Shown here: piece by piece, positions 23,647-34,999 of the stretch
Layout: each line of letters opens with the position of its first letter
How positions within the stretch are numbered: the first letter of the stretch is position 1
DNA from: Rutstroemia sp. NJR-2017a BVV2
Lineage: Eukaryota; Ascomycota; Leotiomycetes; Helotiales; Rutstroemiaceae
Assembly (NCBI GenBank): GCA_002946415.1
Contig: NJPS01000046.1
Span: 248,001 to 312,000 of the forward strand
Reading direction: 5' to 3'
DNA length: 64,000 nt
Program-made: the position numbers and the translations under genes
The notes under the pieces: model-generated
The model's database searches: none
What the model saw: only the letters and a program-made list of their open reading frames with translations
Told to the model about the DNA's origin: nothing

Positions 23647-24584
23647 ATGACTTCTCCAGAAACTATCAAATGCCCTTCACAAAGCGTTGGCCCAGATTAT
23701 CGTCCAGAGAAACCTGTGGCTACTGTCTCCACGGAAGTGCCATTCGAGAATGTTCATACCTTACCCCAGACCCCGCAGCTGATTGCACTTTTGACGTACG
23801 TGAAGAGACGCAGAGCTTGTTCTTGCATACAATACTAATGAGTCTTTCTGGTAGCATGATACGAGACAAGAACACCCAGCGAGCCGATTTCATCTTTTAC
23901 TCGAACCGTATCATTCGCCTTTTGGTCGAAGAAGGCTTGAATCATCTACCGGTAGTTGAGCACACGATCACTACCCCAGTTGGGCGGACATATGCAGGAG
24001 TACAATTTCAGGGCAAGATATGCGGCGTCTCCATTATGCGGGCTGGTGAAGCTATGGAACAAGGTCTACGAGACTGCTGTCGTTCGGTCAGAATTGGAAA
24101 GATCCTAATTCAAAGAGACGAAGAGACTTCTTTGCCCAAGCTCTTCTACGACAAATTGCCCGAAGACATTGCAAGCCGCTGGGTCCTACTTCTTGACCCA
24201 ATGTTTGCTACTGGTAAGTACCCATGGTTGGATAACGGAATCATCCTAACACCGCAAACAGGAGGATCCGCGATCATGGCAGTTGACGTCTTGATGTCTC
24301 GGGGTGTTCCAGAAAATCGTATTCTCTTCTTGAACCTAATAGCGAGCCCCGAAGGCATTGAGACTTTTGCTAAGAAATTCCCGAAGGTCAGGGTAGTGAC
24401 AGCTTTCGTCGACCAGGTTCGTTGTTCCCAAAAGCCAAACGAAGTGATTCCAGCTAACGTCGAAACAGGGACTTGATGAGAAGAAGTATGCTTTGCCTCA
24501 GATACGATTGGATTCTGCTAACACACACCTAGCTACATTGTTCCAGGTCTTGGTGATTTTGGTGATAGATTCTACACTATGTAG
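23647..24584 (+). CDS. fur1: Uracil phosphoribosyltransferase (Fur1 / Urc6 family)
   Basis: Exons 23647-23795, 23855-24213, 24262-24416, 24469-24485, 24533-24584; 243 residues. UPRT marks are TMIRDKNTQRADFIFYSNRI, AGVQFQGKICGVSIMRAGEA, the PRPP-binding loop LLLDPMFATGGSAI, and the C-terminal uracil-binding stretch PGLGDFGDRFYTM. It makes UMP from uracil and PRPP. That is pyrimidine salvage, but the same family is also the entry step of the fungal URC uracil-degradation route. The fourth exon is only 17 nt. The nearby urc1 gene makes the URC interpretation worth considering. Confidence 0.94.
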
Positions 24585-24857
24585 AAGCTCCAGTTGTCCA
24601 TCGTTCCGTAGATATTTAGCCTTATTATACCAGAAGCCCAAAGATGGCACTGCACTGCATTTGTCCTTTCGCTCCGAAGCAGTCTGTTTTCCCAATCAAG
24701 ATAATCCTGAGCGACCCCTTGCCAGCTGTTGCATAAGGCTGGAAGAATATGGCCGGCGCGCACAACCCTCGAACGCCGTAGATGTCAAGATCGCCAATTT
24801 TCAAAGTAACATAACGCCAGATCCGTCCCGAAGCCCGTATCCGTAGAGTTGCATACA

Positions 24858-25456
24858 TCAGTATTCATCGTCCCCAACAACCCCTTCCCCAGAGTATCCG
24901 CCGAGCCCGTCTTCATCTCCCATTATATCATCGTCGTCATCGTCGTCGTCATCGCCACCTTTGGGGGCGGCACCAGAAGTGCGTCGATCGGGTGGACGTT
25001 CGGGCGCATGGTCTCCGCCCGCCTCGCCTTCCTTTGCGACGGCATCACAAGCGTCGACCCAATCAGAATATACATCCACAGCGGCCGAAAGATCTGAGCA
25101 TCGCAATGAGTTGGGCGCCATAGCTTCTTGGGTTTCGAGCACTTACAGTTGATGGCGCATTGAAATTTCTGGTCGCATACTTTGCAGGACAGTTGTCCTA
25201 CACCAGCCTTCTTATCGATCTTCACCTGGACTGACTTCTCGTGATTGCAGAATAGACATGGAAAGACAGTTGCTAAGGGCTCGTTCTAAATATTATTGTC
25301 AGTAACAATGGGCTTTCCATTGGCGATGCACAAAGAATAAGAAGCATGGTCATACCTTTTTGGGGCCCTGAGGCTTCTTGGCTGCCTTGCGTTTGCCCTG
25401 GAGAAGATCAATCAGACAAGTGACAAATTGCGCATAGAGTGCAGCAGACTTACCAT
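24858..25456 (-). CDS. elf1: Transcription elongation factor Elf1
   Basis: Exons 25456-25454 (the ATG alone), 25397-25356, 25285-25147, 25093-24858; 139 residues. It begins [15 protein letters not shown], then a four-cysteine zinc ribbon ([11 protein letters not shown] ... [10 protein letters not shown]) and the conserved [20 protein letters not shown]. An acidic tail contains nine consecutive Asp. Elf1 is a small nuclear factor travelling with RNA polymerase II and Spt4-Spt5 that helps passage through nucleosomes. The first intron falls immediately after the start codon. The gene converges on fur1, with 273 bp between stops. Confidence 0.93.
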
Positions 25457-26124
25457 TGTATTTGTATAATTAACCTGCGTAGGATGTGTAGTAGATATAA
25501 TTCTTCGTACGGGACTGGTACTTTAACGCGGCGGGCAGTTCATATACGCGAAGTACAGAATAGAATAATAAGTTAGTTAGCCTGCGAGGAAAAGGCTTTC
25601 GTGCCTCATCTTGGCAGCCGAACAGACAGACAAAGCCCGGGTTCGGTAGCGAGAAGCCGCTAGGGCAGCGGTACTTTACAGCACAGTACGCTTTGTACTC
25701 GGGGCACTCCGCTTCGACGCACGGGCTTGGGCTTTGGTGGGGCGATAGGCCGATCAAGCTCCCTCGCTCCCCACCGCCATGGAACAACAGCGATAATAGG
25801 CAAGAGGAAAGTGAGACTCTGGCAGTACCTAACCTCCTAACTACCTAACCAGCACAGTCGTTCATACACCATACACACCACCGGACAGACAGTGCCCACT
25901 TCTATAAGAGCTGTTCATCGTAACCTGAACGTCCAGAAATCTCTCTCTCCTCTCCCCCTTAAACAACTACGTGTCCTTCCTTGTCCCTCTGAAATATCAT
26001 ATCTCGAGTTTGTTTGAAGACGGGACGAACAAAAGAACTCATTGTCAACGCCACGTCCCCCGCCATTCCCTTACAAAGACCACCTCGACTTTAACCTTAC
26101 CGTTTGAGCTGCTCCAAACCCACC
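25457..26124. other. Shared promoter region of elf1 and urc1
   Basis: 668 bp between divergent starts. Pyrimidine-rich stretches precede urc1 (about 25920-26100). A 105-codon minus-strand frame here looks like chance because it begins inside the elf1 promoter and lacks family signal. Confidence 0.55.
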
Positions 26125-28834
26125 ATGTCTGCTTCACCGCCTGATCAAACTGCTATGATGCAAGAAATACTTGATTCCCTCAAGAATCTGCAGGTCAACC
26201 AAGTCCAACTTGCATCTAACGTCGATGCCATCACTGGCCGTGTCAATGTGCTAGCTGGTATGAAAGAAGTGCGTGATGTTGCTGCCGCTGAACCAACCAC
26301 TGCTTCCAAACCCTCGGAACCCGTCCCAAAAGATGGTGAGAGTCCACTCAAAGATGCGGACGTGCCTCAATCCCCGTCACTGCCCGCCGCAAAGCTCGAT
26401 GCCGAGATTCCTATTCCAGGTTCGCCTCAGAAGGCCAGCACGAGTACTGGAACCTCTCGAATCATTCTCACGTGAGTGTTCTCCGACATATGGAAGAAAT
26501 AGCTTCATTTTGCTGAATGTGACAAAAAGTACATACCCCGGCCAATCCGGCATAAACCCCCTTCCCATGGATTGGGGTCACAAAGATCCCCAAGAAAGAG
26601 GACCTGTTGTTGTATCTAGGAATCCCGAAACCGTCCGAAGACGTAACGGCAAGTCAATCTACTGAGTCTTTAATTTTCAAATGCTGACTGATTTCGTAGC
26701 AATTGGAGGTATAATCTTCTCTTTGATCTTCACGTGTGTTCAACCTGACATGTTTCATTATAGCTCACGGTGGATCTTATTCGATTTACTATGCTTTGGC
26801 GGTTGCTAGCAAAGAAATCAAGTCAGATCACAAGTATGTCCAGTTCTGGTTGATCCTTCTCAGATCTTTCATGCGCATAATTACCGCGTCAAACTAATGT
26901 CTCATCAGACCTGATTTCACCAACACCGAACCTGCCGCAAACATTGGGCCTTTTCCCCAATGGGCCGACAAGAAGAAAATCGTCTCGATGGACCCTCTCG
27001 GTCATCTTGCACCATGGCTCTTCAAGGATACGATTGAGAAAGAAAACAGTAAGTAATCTCGATCTTGTGTAGGTGGAAGTGACTCTAGGCTGACACAACG
27101 TAGTTGATATCAGACCCACGATCGGTATGTCTCTCCATGTACTAATCCCTGGTGCTGGCTTTACTAACTATAGTCTGACAGCAATTACCCGCGCTCACAT
27201 GAAGGTATTAGGACCATCTGTTAAATCAGGATAGCAGTACTAATAGCAATCATAGCTACCGGAATTGGAAACAAGTGTCCGTGAAGGCCGACTGTAAGTA
27301 GCGACTAAATTCGACGGAAAGTAGATACGAGCGCTGACGTTTGCAGTGTACCGGATGGCAAAATCTGCCTAAATGAATCCGGGGAACTCGCAGTCACCAA
27401 ATTTGCCGTGGAACCAGTATGTTCCCTAGCCCTTGTGCTCCGGTTGCACTTCTAACCAAATCCCTCAGGTCTGGTATTTGCCCGGTGTCGCAGAGCGATT
27501 TGGCATTGGTTTGTGATCTATTTCGGAGAATTGAAGGCTGCTTTACTTACCACTCGCCTAGACGAGGGAACCTTGAGAAGATCACTGTTCGAACACACAG
27601 GTGGATCGTACCCAGAGTTGATTACCAGGGGCGACATCAAGCTCTTCCTGCCGCCAATCGGTATGGTGAACTCCTTGATTATTCTCGTTATATTGCCCCG
27701 AAACTTAACAACCTACAGGTGGCTTGACGGTCTATTGCTTTGGAGACCCTGCCAAGATGTCAGATGAGAACGTTCGACTGGCTCTTAGAATCCACGATGA
27801 GGTAAATGATAAATACCGCACTATGTTGGGTAATACCATAAAGCAGATCTATCAAGCTGATATTCTCGGTAGTGTAACGGCAGTGACGTGTTCGGATCTG
27901 ATATTTGTACTTGTCGACCATACCTTATCTATGGCATTGAGGAAGCTGTCAAGGAGGCACAAAAGGGAGGAAGTGGGGTAGTCATCTATTTCCGAAAAGA
28001 AGGCCGGGCTCTTGGAGAAGTCACAAAGGTATTTGAATATTTCTGCGGCTTGTGGGTTTTCAATTACCCTGATGCTGTGGACCCCTCCATTCTTATCGTT
28101 ATACACAATACCCACTCTACCGCAGCACTTACCCCCACCTCCCCAATCACTTCCTTACGCCACCCGCGTTCTCCCTTGCACATAGCTATTCTCTATCATT
28201 TATTACAATCCGTGTCTAATTCAGCCATGTAGTACCTCGTGTATAATGCGAGAAAGCGTGGAGCCGATCGAGCTTCGGAATATTTCAAGCGCACGGAAAA
28301 TATCGCCGGTGTAAAGGATATGCGGTTCCAGGCCTTGATGCCCGATATCCTCCACTGGCTAGGAATAAAGAAAATCGACAGAATGTTGAGCATGAGCAAG
28401 TACGTTGTCGATCAAGAGGAACACATGAAACAATACTAATAATTTTGACAGCATGAAACACGATGCTATAGTCGGTCAAGGGTAAGAAAGAGCTCACAGG
28501 AACATACACAGCCTTGTTAGCCACAGCTAAAGGTCCCTTAGAATTCCTATACATGAACGTGTCGAACTACCCGAATCTTGGATCCCGGCAGATTCCAGGG
28601 TAGAGATTGATGCGAAAATTACAGCAGGTCAGTTCCCCTTGCCAACTCATATGTCTTTTACCTTGGATAGGGCTGAACATTGGCCCAAGGATACTTTACT
28701 ACTGGTCACCGAATGACCGAAGAAGAGCTCGCCGCTGTCAAGGGACGAAGTTGGGAAGAGTAAGTGGCTCCTTTGAGACTTTGTAGCAACGAGATTCCCT
28801 AGAGCTGACCCAAAAACGCAGTATCGATCACTGA
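26125..28834 (+). CDS. urc1: GTP cyclohydrolase II-like uracil catabolism protein Urc1
   Basis: Eighteen exons: 26125-26471, 26530-26648, 26700-26708, 26764-26833, 26909-27048, 27104-27124, 27182-27204, 27256-27293, 27347-27416, 27469-27508, 27562-27660, 27719-27801, 27873-28028, 28233-28399, 28452-28481, 28542-28627, 28690-28759, 28822-28834; every junction keeps frame and gives 526 residues. The N-terminus is disordered and Pro/Ser-rich. The C-terminal half is GCHII-like: the zinc motif C-X10-C-X-C is intact in CNGSDVFGSDICTC, followed by VVIYFRKEGRALGEVTK. Downstream residues differ from RibA, as in Urc1. Urc1 is required for uracil breakdown in Lachancea kluyveri, probably acting on a UMP-derived intermediate. 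The intron after 26648 starts with GC. Confidence 0.9.
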
Positions 28835-29757
28835 TCACGCGCCGGAAAGAGTCAGTCATGACTCGGGCCGCACGAAACGTACCTGCATGCGCATGTGTGC
28901 CTAACAATCCAAACGTAGTCTAGTATAGAATACAGTTATTTTTCTTTTGCCGGTGTCATGTTTTGTAAGATCTCGCCTGAACAGTGACAAAACATACGAC
29001 ATCCGGCATTAATTATGATGACTTAACTTTTCATCAGATTCCGTAACGTACAGTAGTTCAGAAAAAGAAATATCTGTGCTTTCCCCAAATTCCAAGTTTT
29101 TGGGTTTTCTTGGGAAAAACGCCATTTTATCGTCGGACTTGCATCCAGACCAGAGGACTTTGCGAGGCCATCCAGTAACGTTGTGTAGAGAGGTGGTGAG
29201 GGGTTAATGGTGTGTTTCGACTGTAAGCCCGCCCACATTTTTCAATGCACGTTTGATGCATGTGTGCAACGCGTTATCCATTAACAGCCCAACACATCAT
29301 AGTTGTTGGCGTGGACTGAGTAAATGCGGTAATTCGCTCAAGGATAGACATGTGGCCGAGACCGACCATCGACTCTTTTCGGTGTTGGAGAAAATTGGAG
29401 TAATTGCAGCAATCGCAGCAATTGGAGTAAACGACGCTCTAGGAGGTCCTAAACCGGGCCTCTTGTTTACCTTACTACTTCGTATACTCGGCAGCCGTGC
29501 TCTACTTTTTCCATGGCTTGCTTTATTTAATATACCTTCTGGAACTTCCAGCCAGACCTTCTTTCTTCTCTGTTCCTCGTATTCTATTTCATCCCGAGAC
29601 ATTCTTCCCATACTGGAGAAACAGTTTGCATTATTTTCGTTGTGAAAAGCATCTCCTTCAACGACGTTCCTCGCAGCCATCAATTCCACCAATCTCTTCT
29701 AATCAGCTTACTCCGAGATATCCATTCCAAGTGGGGAAACCAGAAACTTATAAGTCA
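28835..29757. other. Gap between urc1 and a small unknown gene
   Basis: About 920 bp. A plus-strand frame at 29253-29645 encodes hydrophobic sequence but has no family signal. A 10-bp direct repeat (ATTGGAGTAA) occurs twice near 29394-29431. Likely the urc1 3' UTR and the promoter/5' UTR of the next gene. Confidence 0.45.
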
Positions 29758-30270
29758 ATGATCCGCCCGAGATATCCCACGCCCTACGAATCAAGCCCCA
29801 TCAATCAATTCACTATGTCTTCAAAGACGCAAACTCGAGGATCTTGTCCAAAAGTATCTTCCCGTCCTAAGCTCATGAGAGCACATGCCACCGCACCGTC
29901 ACTAGCAACTGGCAACGCATCTCGAAAAGACCTCGCCAGCCTTCAATCCTCGTCGAGAGCCACTACGATCCTCACCCGTGTTGCAAGCTATTCAGCACAG
30001 CAAGATCACAGCAGTCCGAGGAGCTCGCCAAGCAGTTCCTGCTCGTCGCCTTTGAGCCGAAGTCCAGAGAATGCATCCTCATTAAGGACATTCAAAGACC
30101 TGAAGAACATGAAATACGAATGTTAGTTATCCCACTTACCTGATGCTCTCAAGAGAAAGATTGCTGATCATGACTTAGCAGCGGGGTACTTTAGTTTTCC
30201 GAGTTTTGAAGACTTCCAAGGATACCAAGAACCCGGTGAACGGATGGAGCGAGACAGGAAGAGCATCTGA
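29758..30270 (+). CDS. Small conserved-looking protein of unknown function
   Basis: Two exons, 29758-30121 and 30179-30270, giving about 151 residues; an internal ATG at 29815 would give 132. The sequence is Ser/Arg-rich and probably disordered until the C-terminus, where the tone changes to an ordered-looking motif, FKDLKNMKYES then AGYFSFPSFEDFQGYQE, spanning the intron. That conserved look is why I believe the gene is real. I do not recognise a family and assign no function. The second exon has tandem acceptors (TAGCAG), so inclusion or loss of one Ala is possible. Confidence 0.5.
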
Positions 30271-31152
30271 TAGAGACATCGAAATGTTGTATCTATAGAT
30301 GTATGGAATTCAGGAGGGACAAGTAAACGCATCGTCTCGTGGAGAATTGGGTTTTTGCATTGGTACTTGGGAAGGTACTCTGGAATGGGCTTGGATACAT
30401 GATACCACGATAACGGAACGGATGAGACTTCAGGCGTCCGGAGTTTCTGTGCTAGACGGACGGTTTGGCAGACTGTGGTCTTGGACTTTGGGTAATTTAT
30501 ATGCTGCATGTGATTTAAGGATGGATACTTCTGCGTCTTTTCGGAGTATATATGGTTGACGGCGGAAACAATGGTTTGGCTGTATTTAGTAGCACTCCTT
30601 CCTTACATATACCCACTTCTTTTTGTCCATAGTCTTTGGTTCTAGGATAGCGAAAAAAGCATTAATTGAACTTTATGAAATATATCCTGTCTCAAAATGA
30701 AGGTGAACAGAAACCACTTCGCGTTGAGCAATCATGCACTTTCATGAAATCTCAATGGCGAGGCAATGGAGGGGATTCTTGCTTGAAAGATGTGACAATT
30801 GCTGCTCTGTGAAGAAAGTCGACTACTATAATTCCTCTGCTATCGTAGTCAAAGGGGCAGACTGAAAATGCTGTACAAACCAATGACAAATTCTATATGA
30901 AATTTTCTCTAACCTGAGCGCAATGATGGCGATGAGGTCGTTCTCTGTGGAAGGAGACTCAATTGGAGAATTTCACCAAGTCCTTTTTTACGCACGGGCC
31001 ATCCCAAGCTTAGGAAATTCTCGCTTAATTCGGGTCCACGCACCATAGATTTTTAATTTTCAACTCACATCTTCTCAATTTCAACCTTAGATCACGAACG
31101 CCCATACAACCAAATTCTTCTCAGCCCGGCGAATAGGTAACTTATCGCAATC
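30271..31152. other. Gap upstream of the eS1 ribosomal protein gene
   Basis: About 880 bp, AT-rich on its left, with a pyrimidine-rich stretch just before the eS1 start (about 31050-31120), usual for ribosomal protein promoters. No gene seen. Confidence 0.55.
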
Positions 31153-32220
31153 ATGGCTGTCGGAAAGTGAGTAACATTCTGATCACTCTGGACTATCGAT
31201 TGGCGATGGATTTCTCGCAATTCCAACCCACGCGACGACCTTGGAGGAGGGGCACAATATCTTGAGAGAACAGGTTCTGACAGGACGACAGGAATAAGCG
31301 TCTCTCAAAGGGCAAGAAGGGTCTCAAGAAGAAGACCCAAGACCCCTTCGCACGTAAAGATTGGTATCAAATCAAGGTATGTTTGAAATCAAGGCTCAAA
31401 TTAATTCACAATCATATTGACGACATTACCACAGGCACCATCTTCCTTCCAGATCAGAGAGTACGAATTCACACCTCCCGCATATTTTCGAATCAAATTC
31501 TAATGTTATATACAGTGTCGGAAAGACTCTCGTCAACAGGACTACCGGTCTTAAGAACGCCAACGATGCTTTGAAGGGACGAATTGTCGAGGTTTCTTTG
31601 GCCGATTTGCAGAAGGATGAGGACCACGCTTTCCGCAAGGTTAAGCTCCGTGTCGATGAGGTCCAGGGAAAGAACTGCTTGACCAACTTCCACGGTCTCG
31701 ACTTCACATCAGACAAGCTCAGATCTCTTGTACGAAAATGGCAATCCTTGATCGAGGCCAATGTCACCGTCAAGACCACCGATGACTACCTCCTCCGCCT
31801 CTTCGCCATCGCCTTCACCAAGCGTAGACCAAACCAGATTAAGAAGACCACATATGCTGCCTCTTCCCAAATCAGGGCGATCCGAAAGAAGATGACTGAA
31901 ATCATCGTCCGTGAAGCCTCCAGCTGTACTCTTACTCAACTCACCGCCAAGCTCATCCCTGAGGTTATTGGCCGTGAAATCGAGAAGGCTACCCAAGGAA
32001 TCTACCCATTAAAGGATGTATGTGCAGAGTATTAGGCAAATGGTTTATTTCAGTTGAGAAGCTAACATCCTTTTAGGTTCACATCAGAAAAGTCAAGCTC
32101 TTGAAGGCACCCAAGTTCGACCTCGGTGCTCTTCTCAACCTCCACGGCGAGTCAAACACAGATGAGCAAGGTCAAAAGGTTGAGAGAGAGTTCAAGGAGA
32201 CGGTTCTGGAAGAGGTGTAA
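31153..32220 (+). CDS. rps1: 40S ribosomal protein eS1 (S3a/Rps1)
   Basis: Exons 31153-31166, 31292-31376, 31435-31460, 31516-32017, 32077-32220; 256 residues, equal to yeast Rps1 (255). It begins [19 protein letters not shown], then [49 protein letters not shown], and a body rich in Arg/Lys ending [12 protein letters not shown]. It is a structural protein of the small-subunit platform near the mRNA exit. Introns bunch at the 5' end, as in many fungal ribosomal protein genes. Confidence 0.96.
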
Positions 32221-33173
32221 AGAGTCAATGTTTTGTGTGGTTTGGGTTTGACTGGGAATAGCATGTAGTCAGGTCTGGCTCTGGGCAATGGCGTGACAAT
32301 TCATGACGCATATAGCATAGGGCTATCATTCAAATTCCAAAAATGTCAAAAATGCAACCACAACTCTTATCTATGGTGATGGTGAAAGCTCACATGAGAG
32401 GCTTCACCTCGTAAGAGGGTAATCATTGATATGTCCATCCTTTCGATGGTTATGGCACACAGCTCAAGTCGAGCAGTATTTCTGTGCTTAGTTATATTGG
32501 GAATCAAAAGGCAACGCGTGCCACTGACATGGCAATCACAAGTTCGTAGCCTGCCTTGATGGTTTGGTCTTCGTTTCTATGAATCAACCTTTATTGTTTG
32601 ATATCGGAAGCCATCATCTCTCTTTTCTTCTCGCTTCGCGTCTCCCTCTTCAGACGCCGTCTCGTTGCATTCCTTGGACTCCCACCTATCGGGTGTACCG
32701 TCCATACAGGGACAGCCGCTTGGGTAGATCATCGCTTTCAACTTCTTGACCCTCACGGAACATCCATTTCGACCTGCGCCCCTAATAGAGTGGTCAATAT
32801 GGATCTTGCGACTCCACCTTAAACTCTTAATGCTGCGATATTACGGAATGGGTAGGCTAAAATTTGTCCCGATACAGTTCCGCAATCTTCGATGATTTTT
32901 CTCTCACAGCCCCTAGGTACATCGAAAACACTCCAATAGAGGTGACTGCGGTAATATATTTCCTTTTGAAGGTAGTTTCTCGCTTCCATCATATACGACC
33001 TTGGAGATAGACGGCATTTTCTTCGACTTTCCTGGTGCCATCGCCAAGTCGCTATCAGAGTGCAGTGCTATGGGCCACTCACTCACTTGGCGGGGTGAAA
33101 GGGGTTCCGGACTAAATGTGCTCGAAAATTGATGGAGTGAATGAATGTTTGGCACTTCAACAGAGCCATAACG
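32221..33173. other. Gap downstream of eS1
   Basis: About 950 bp holding the eS1 3' UTR. Short frames on both strands have no recognisable content. Confidence 0.5.
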
Positions 33174-33455
33174 ATGGCAACAGATAGCATGGGTTGTGGT
33201 ACGGCTTTCCCTTCGGCCAAATTAAACAGCACATACAAACCTAATCTCGACGTCCCATTCAGAAGATCAAACGTATCAGCCGTATCAATCGAGCCAGATT
33301 CCGTGGATATCGATGGTTACGAGTCCGGCGTTGGACATGGCATCCCAGAATATGTGACGGAGAAATTCAGAGAACTGTTCATGGGAAGAGTTGGCCATGC
33401 AGATATTCCGCTCCAGTTACTGGAGTGGGAAATTGGGACCGACTCGGAACCGTGA
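33174..33455 (+). CDS. Possible small protein, unknown
   Basis: Single-exon frame of 93 residues beginning MATDSMGCGTAF; an in-frame ATG 33 nt upstream (33141) would add 11 residues. The second half (GIPEYVTEKFRELFMGRVGH, then DIPLQLLEWEIGTDSEP) has the amphipathic composition of real protein rather than chance translation. I recognise no family, and a 93-codon frame can arise by chance, so this is tentative. Confidence 0.3.
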   Translation: MATDSMGCGTAFPSAKLNSTYKPNLDVPFRRSNVSAVSIEPDSVDIDGYESGVGHGIPEYVTEKFRELFMGRVGHADIPLQLLEWEIGTDSEP

Positions 33456-34006
33456 ATGATCCGCGAGTGGTCGTGTTTGAATATCACATCGGCCATCTCT
33501 GTGTTTCACATTGTTGGTTCGTTCTAGTTAAGAGACTTTAATGCACTGTACTCGTAACCACCGAAGATTGGAGGGACCATACGGGGTTGCATGAGCATAA
33601 CCGTTTCTTATCGTCCAAACTCCAGCAAGCTAAAACTGATATCTAAGATATGTTTTGAGTCATGACAGCAAACATCCAACTCCATACATTACGAACAAAT
33701 GAAAGGAAATACAGTGTCACCGCCTCAGTGTTAATTCTAGGAACAAAGGAAACTTACTCATGTGGCGTTGATCATCACTCCAGCTGCAGCCTGGCTTTTG
33801 GTTTGGTTTGGTTTGGTTTGGTTTGGCTTGTTTTACCGAGACTGACGTCGTGATTAACATGGCAATGCCATGCTCGCATGCCTCAACTGTCATTCATTTA
33901 TGTACCTACTTAACTTCCCCATACCTAAATCCTCTAAATAACTTTACCTCCTTCATCTACAAATACTCTCCCATTCTTTTGATATCCTAGAGAAAGTTAA
34001 GACAAA
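33456..34006. other. Promoter region of the Rab18-like gene
   Basis: 551 bp containing a TTTGG pentamer repeat (33797-33826) and then C/T-rich sequence before the start codon. No gene seen. Confidence 0.55.
33797..33826. repeat. TTTGG pentanucleotide repeat, six copies
   Basis: Six perfect TTTGG units, about 180 bp upstream of the Rab18-like start codon. On the minus strand it reads CCAAA repeats. Confidence 0.9.
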
Positions 34007-34851
34007 ATGGCATCCGATGAATCTATACCGACGCTCAAGATCCTTATGATAGGCCCCTCCGGCGCAGGCAAATCCGCATGTATGTACGACCCTGATTGCA
34101 ATCACAGTTGCGCCACTATTTGTACCGCTATCGCAGAACCCTCGTGCTAATGAATCATCCTCGTCTTGTAGTACTGATACGCTACTGCGACGACCAGTTC
34201 GACTCGGAATCCTCCACCGCAACCATCGGCGTTGATTTCAAGGTTCGTTCGGCATCCACCATCCTCTCGCCCCTCTCATCCCCTACTAACCCAACACCAG
34301 CTCAAAACCCTCTCCATCCACAACTCGCCCTACCGGCTCAACCTCCTCGACACCGCGGGACAAGAGCGCTTCCGCACGCTCAGCAACAGCTACTACCGCG
34401 GTGCGCACGCCGTGATCCTGATCTACGATGTGACGAACCGCGAGTCATTCAACAGCATGGGCCGCTGGATCGACGAGGCGGAGAATAATAGTATGGATGG
34501 GTGTGTGTTTTGGCTCGTCGGCACGAAGATCGATGTCCAAGGGAAGCGGGTGGTGAGCGCGGAGGAGGGGGAGAAGCTTTGTAGGATGAGGGGGCTGGCG
34601 GGCTTTGGTGAGTGTAGTAGTAAGACGAGGGAGGGGGTGAAGAGGTTGTTTGGGAGCGTGGTGGAGGAGGTTGTTAAGAGACCGGAGTTGTTGAAGGGGG
34701 GTGGAAGGAGGGCGGGAGCTGTAAGTTTGCGCTTTTTATGTTATCTTTTTGTCGCAGAAGGCGGGCATCTTCGAGGGACTGTGCTAATATTATATTCTAG
34801 GTTACTATTGGTGGTGGAAATGATAGTTACGCATCCGGGTGTGCCTGTTAG
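34007..34851 (+). CDS. Rab18-like small GTPase
   Basis: Exons 34007-34079, 34172-34242, 34301-34720, 34801-34851; 204 residues. G motifs are P-loop GPSGAGKS, switch I ATIGVDFK, G3 DTAGQERFRTL and G4 TKID in place of NKxD. It ends CAC, a Cys-X-Cys tail for double geranylgeranylation. The LKILMIGPSGAGKS opening and the YYRGAHAVILIYDVTNRESF stretch place it nearest Rab18. Rab18 acts at the ER and lipid droplets in animals; the fungal role is less known. The change of the G4 Asn to Thr appears real, since the surrounding sequence is well conserved (WLVGTKIDVQGK). Confidence 0.9.
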
Positions 34852-34999
34852 AGCTCATCCTCACTTCACGAGATTGGATACAGCATACGGTATATGACGG
34901 CGTTGGCATGGGTATTATTCTATTGGATGGCATGGGCTTATGACAGATACCCTTTTATACATAGAAGTATATACGATAGACTGCAAATCTACACGGTCT

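Noticed and set aside
25470..25787. 105-codon minus-strand frame upstream of elf1
   Set aside because: Sits in the elf1/urc1 promoter, Cys/Pro-rich without pattern, no splice partner.
23647..28834. A full secondary-metabolite or URC gene cluster
   Set aside because: Only fur1 and urc1 of the pathway are present; neighbours Wapl and Elf1 are housekeeping, so at most a partial pair.
29253..29645. 130-codon hydrophobic plus-strand frame
   Set aside because: Looks membrane-like but has no family pattern and lies where the next gene's leader should be.
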